In this document: positions 61,389-64,000 of the stretch, one piece after another
How positions within the stretch are numbered: position 1 is the first letter of the stretch
Layout: every line of letters begins with the position of its first letter
Assembly: GCF_000378485.1 (NCBI RefSeq)
Contig: NZ_KB899972.1
Location: forward strand, 186,001-250,000
From: Flavobacterium rivuli WB 3.3-2 = DSM 21788
GTDB taxonomy: Bacteria > Bacteroidota > Bacteroidia > Flavobacteriales > Flavobacteriaceae
Direction of reading: 5' to 3'
DNA length: 64,000 nucleotides
Notes under the pieces: model-generated
What the model saw: the letters and a program-made list of their open reading frames with translations, nothing else
What the model was told of the DNA's origin: nothing
Databases searched by the model: none
Program-made: the position numbers and the translations under genes

Positions 61389-62443
61389 TTAGTTTTTGAG
61401 TGAAGCCATATCGATAACAAAGCGGTATTTAACGTCACCTTTTAAAAGGCGGTCATACGCCTGGTTAATATCCTGGATATTGATGACTTCAATATCAGAT
61501 ACAATGTTGTGTTCGGCGCAGAACTCCAGCATTTCCTGTGTTTCTGAGATACCGCCGATGTTAGACCCCGAGAAGCTTCTCCTGCCCATAACTACGTTAA
61601 ACGCGCCTATTTCCAGCGGCTCCGGTGGAAGGCCAACCAGTACAAGGCTGCCATCAACAGTCAGTTGGTTCAGGTAGGTGTTTACATCATGTTTCGCCGA
61701 AACTGTGTCAATAATAATGTCAAGTGACTTTGTATATTTAGCCATCTACTCCTCATCCGTAGATAATATGGCATCGTCTGCACTAAGGCGTTTGGCATCA
61801 TCCACTTTAGATTGCGAGGTGGTATACACCACAACCTCAGCGCCCATGGCTTTTGCAACCTTAATAGCCAAGTGGCCCAAACCGCCAATACCCAAGTCAC
61901 CTACTTTTTTACCGGGGCCTGCATTCAGTGTTTTAAAGGTGAATACACTGTGATACCCGCACAAAGCAGTGGTGCAGCACCGGCAAGGTCTAACGATTGG
62001 GGTACGCTTAACACATAGTTTTCATCGGTAACTATGCTTTCAGAATAGCCGCCAAAGGTCGCACCTCCTAAATATTTATCAGGTGAGTTGAATGAGAACG
62101 TCGTTTCTACCTCGCAAAACTGCTCAAGGTCGGCCTCGCATTGCCTGCACTTGCCACAGCTGTCTACAATACAGCCTACAGCGGCAAGATCGCCCACTTT
62201 AAATTTGGTAACGTGGTCGCCAATGGCAGTGGCCCTGCCCACGATCTCGTGGCCGGGAACGATTGGGTACATAGTGCCGCCAAAATCGTTATGCACCTGG
62301 TGCAGGTCAGAATGGCAAATACCGCAAAATAATATTTCGATCTCTACATCGTGCGCCGTGACTTCACGACGCTTAATGGTAAATTCCCTTAATGGCGTTT
62401 CTGCATTCTGGGCAGCATACGCCTTTACATCTTTCGTATTCAT
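61389..62443 (-). pseudogene. NAD(P)-dependent zinc alcohol dehydrogenase, broken by a frameshift and a stop codon
   Basis: The pieces align into one YahK-like zinc alcohol dehydrogenase. The front piece (62443 to about 61935) has FCGICHSDLHQVHNDFG, PIVPGHEIVGRA and the structural zinc CGKCRQCEADLEQFC. After SPLKH the frame runs into TGA; adding one G (CAC TGG AAT) restores WNAGPGKKVGDLGIGGLGHLA. Further on, STDEE is followed by TAG (61746-61748) where CAG would give DEEQMAKYTKS, and the rest reads to a natural end. Two independent lesions make it non-functional as written. Confidence 0.85.
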
Positions 62444-62463
62444 TTAAATTTATGTCGTTTTGT

Positions 62464-62856
62464 TTAACTGTTATATTCCGCATCAGTTACAGGTTCCAGC
62501 CATTCGGTTTTATCCTCATCCCTGTCGGGAACCATGGCAACATGCCTCATGGCACTTTCGTGTGATGCACCGTGCCAGTGCTTTACATTCTTAGGTATTT
62601 TTACCACATCGCCTTCGTTAATTACAACCTTAGGCTGTCCTTCTTCCTGGTAATAGCCTTTTCCTTCTACCACCGTGAGTATCTGCCCGGAGGTATGTGT
62701 GTGCCAGTTAGTCCTTGCCTTAGCATCGAAGCTTACAATAGCCATAATTGCATTAATATCCTCCTCTGGAGTGATAAGCGTTTTTACATGTACCGTACCC
62801 GTAAAATAATTTGCAGGTCCGGGTACACCTTTCTCTTTGAAAGATTTTATATCCAT
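62464..62856 (-). CDS. Cupin domain protein (130 aa)
   Basis: This is the only undamaged whole gene of the cluster. The cupin metal motif is clear: RTNWHTHTSGQILTVVEGKGYYQEEG and the second half IPKNVKHWHGASHESAMRHVAM. Length and context, next to carboxymuconolactone decarboxylase and oxidoreductases, match small cupins related to (R)-mandelonitrile lyase-like proteins. Substrate unknown. Confidence 0.9.
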   Translation of the reverse strand: MDIKSFKEKGVPGPANYFTGTVHVKTLITPEEDINAIMAIVSFDAKARTNWHTHTSGQILTVVEGKGYYQEEGQPKVVINEGDVVKIPKNVKHWHGASHESAMRHVAMVPDRDEDKTEWLEPVTDAEYNS

Positions 62857-62875
62857 GATATGTATATTTTATTGA

Positions 62876-63887
<1,012 letters not shown>

Positions 63888-63894
63888 CTAACTT

Positions 63895-64000
63895 TTATAA
63901 TAGTTTAATTTTTTGCAGCCAGCTTTTTATTTTTCCTTCCGCTTCCTCCTCTTTTTTTCCCTCCATCACAAATAAAACGCCATCCCGCTCTATTCCGCCT
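63895..64000 (-). CDS. C-terminal end of an unidentified protein (runs off the right edge)
   Basis: The last 34 codons of a minus-strand gene read GGIERDGVLFVMEGKKEEEA and a basic, amphipathic tail ending KIKLL before TAA. The family cannot be told. It lies 19 bases before the aldo/keto reductase start in the same direction and probably belonged to the same operon. Confidence 0.5.
   Translation of the reverse strand, partial: GGIERDGVLFVMEGKKEEEAEGKIKSWLQKIKLL

Noticed and set aside
61083..61748. Stop-codon reassignment or amber suppression to explain the in-frame TAG codons
   Set aside because: The same genes also carry frameshifts, and genes elsewhere in the window do not read through TAG (for example thrC and the small KIMHWP gene end at TAG), so decay or sequence error is simpler.

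Overview
The window looks like a chromosomal segment of a flavobacterium (Bacteroidota, Flavobacteriaceae, probably Flavobacterium or a close relative). The evidence is AT-rich DNA, start codons with no Shine-Dalgarno sequence, promoter boxes of the Bacteroidota type (TTTG, about 18-19 bases, TAnnTTTG), a SusC/SusD pair, a type IX secretion C-terminal tail, GldL-like small membrane proteins, and intergenic inverted repeats of a kind common in flavobacteria. I made no database search. Family names rest on recognised motifs, and organism placement is an inference.

Region 1 (1-23983) is a polysaccharide utilisation locus. On the minus strand, reading from 17398 down to the left edge, it encodes a SusC transporter, a SusD lipoprotein, a GntP-type permease, a GH2 enzyme, UxuA, KdgK, KDPG aldolase, a GH97, a second GH2 and the start of a GH31. 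A LacI-type regulator (17748-18800) follows, with two GH3 enzymes on the plus strand (19178-23983). Two matching 22-base near-palindromes with a central CG lie upstream of susC and of the first GH3, beside or over a -7-like box, and are the likely LacI operators. The locus joins glycan import and trimming to mannonate/KDG breakdown, so the glycan or its side chains probably contain a uronic acid. Hairpin terminators inside the operon probably grade expression.

Region 2 (24321-31575) holds an aspartic-protease/RimK fusion with three small downstream genes, a DUF1801 protein, an Old Yellow Enzyme, histidine ammonia-lyase and a bifunctional NAD(P)H-hydrate repair enzyme. Region 3 (31629-36898) is the threonine operon thrA-thrB-thrC, preceded by an unlabelled 34-residue leader peptide packed with Thr and Ile codons, and carrying a small ribbon-helix-helix-like gene between thrB and thrC.

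Region 4 (37118-46798) has gcvT, an S41 protease, a YebC protein, an intergenic block with a double inverted repeat and a structured element, an ECF sigma/membrane anti-sigma/beta-repeat protein operon with an ECF-type promoter, a lipoprotein, a DUF1543 protein, and a divergent Lrp regulator/methionine gamma-lyase-type pair. Region 5 (46928-59491) has a secreted Kelch protein, a dipeptidyl peptidase, a PadR regulator followed by three genes sharing a short KIMHWP transmembrane module, a YceI protein, a nitroreductase and MarR regulator, a thioredoxin-like/rhodanese cluster and thioredoxin reductase.

Region 6 (59598-64000) starts with tRNA-Pro(UGG) and its promoter. After a gene-free scar comes a minus-strand oxidoreductase operon in which five of six consecutive genes carry frameshifts, stop codons or truncations. 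Everything to the left is intact, so this is either a decaying operon beside a tRNA or a stretch of poor sequence.
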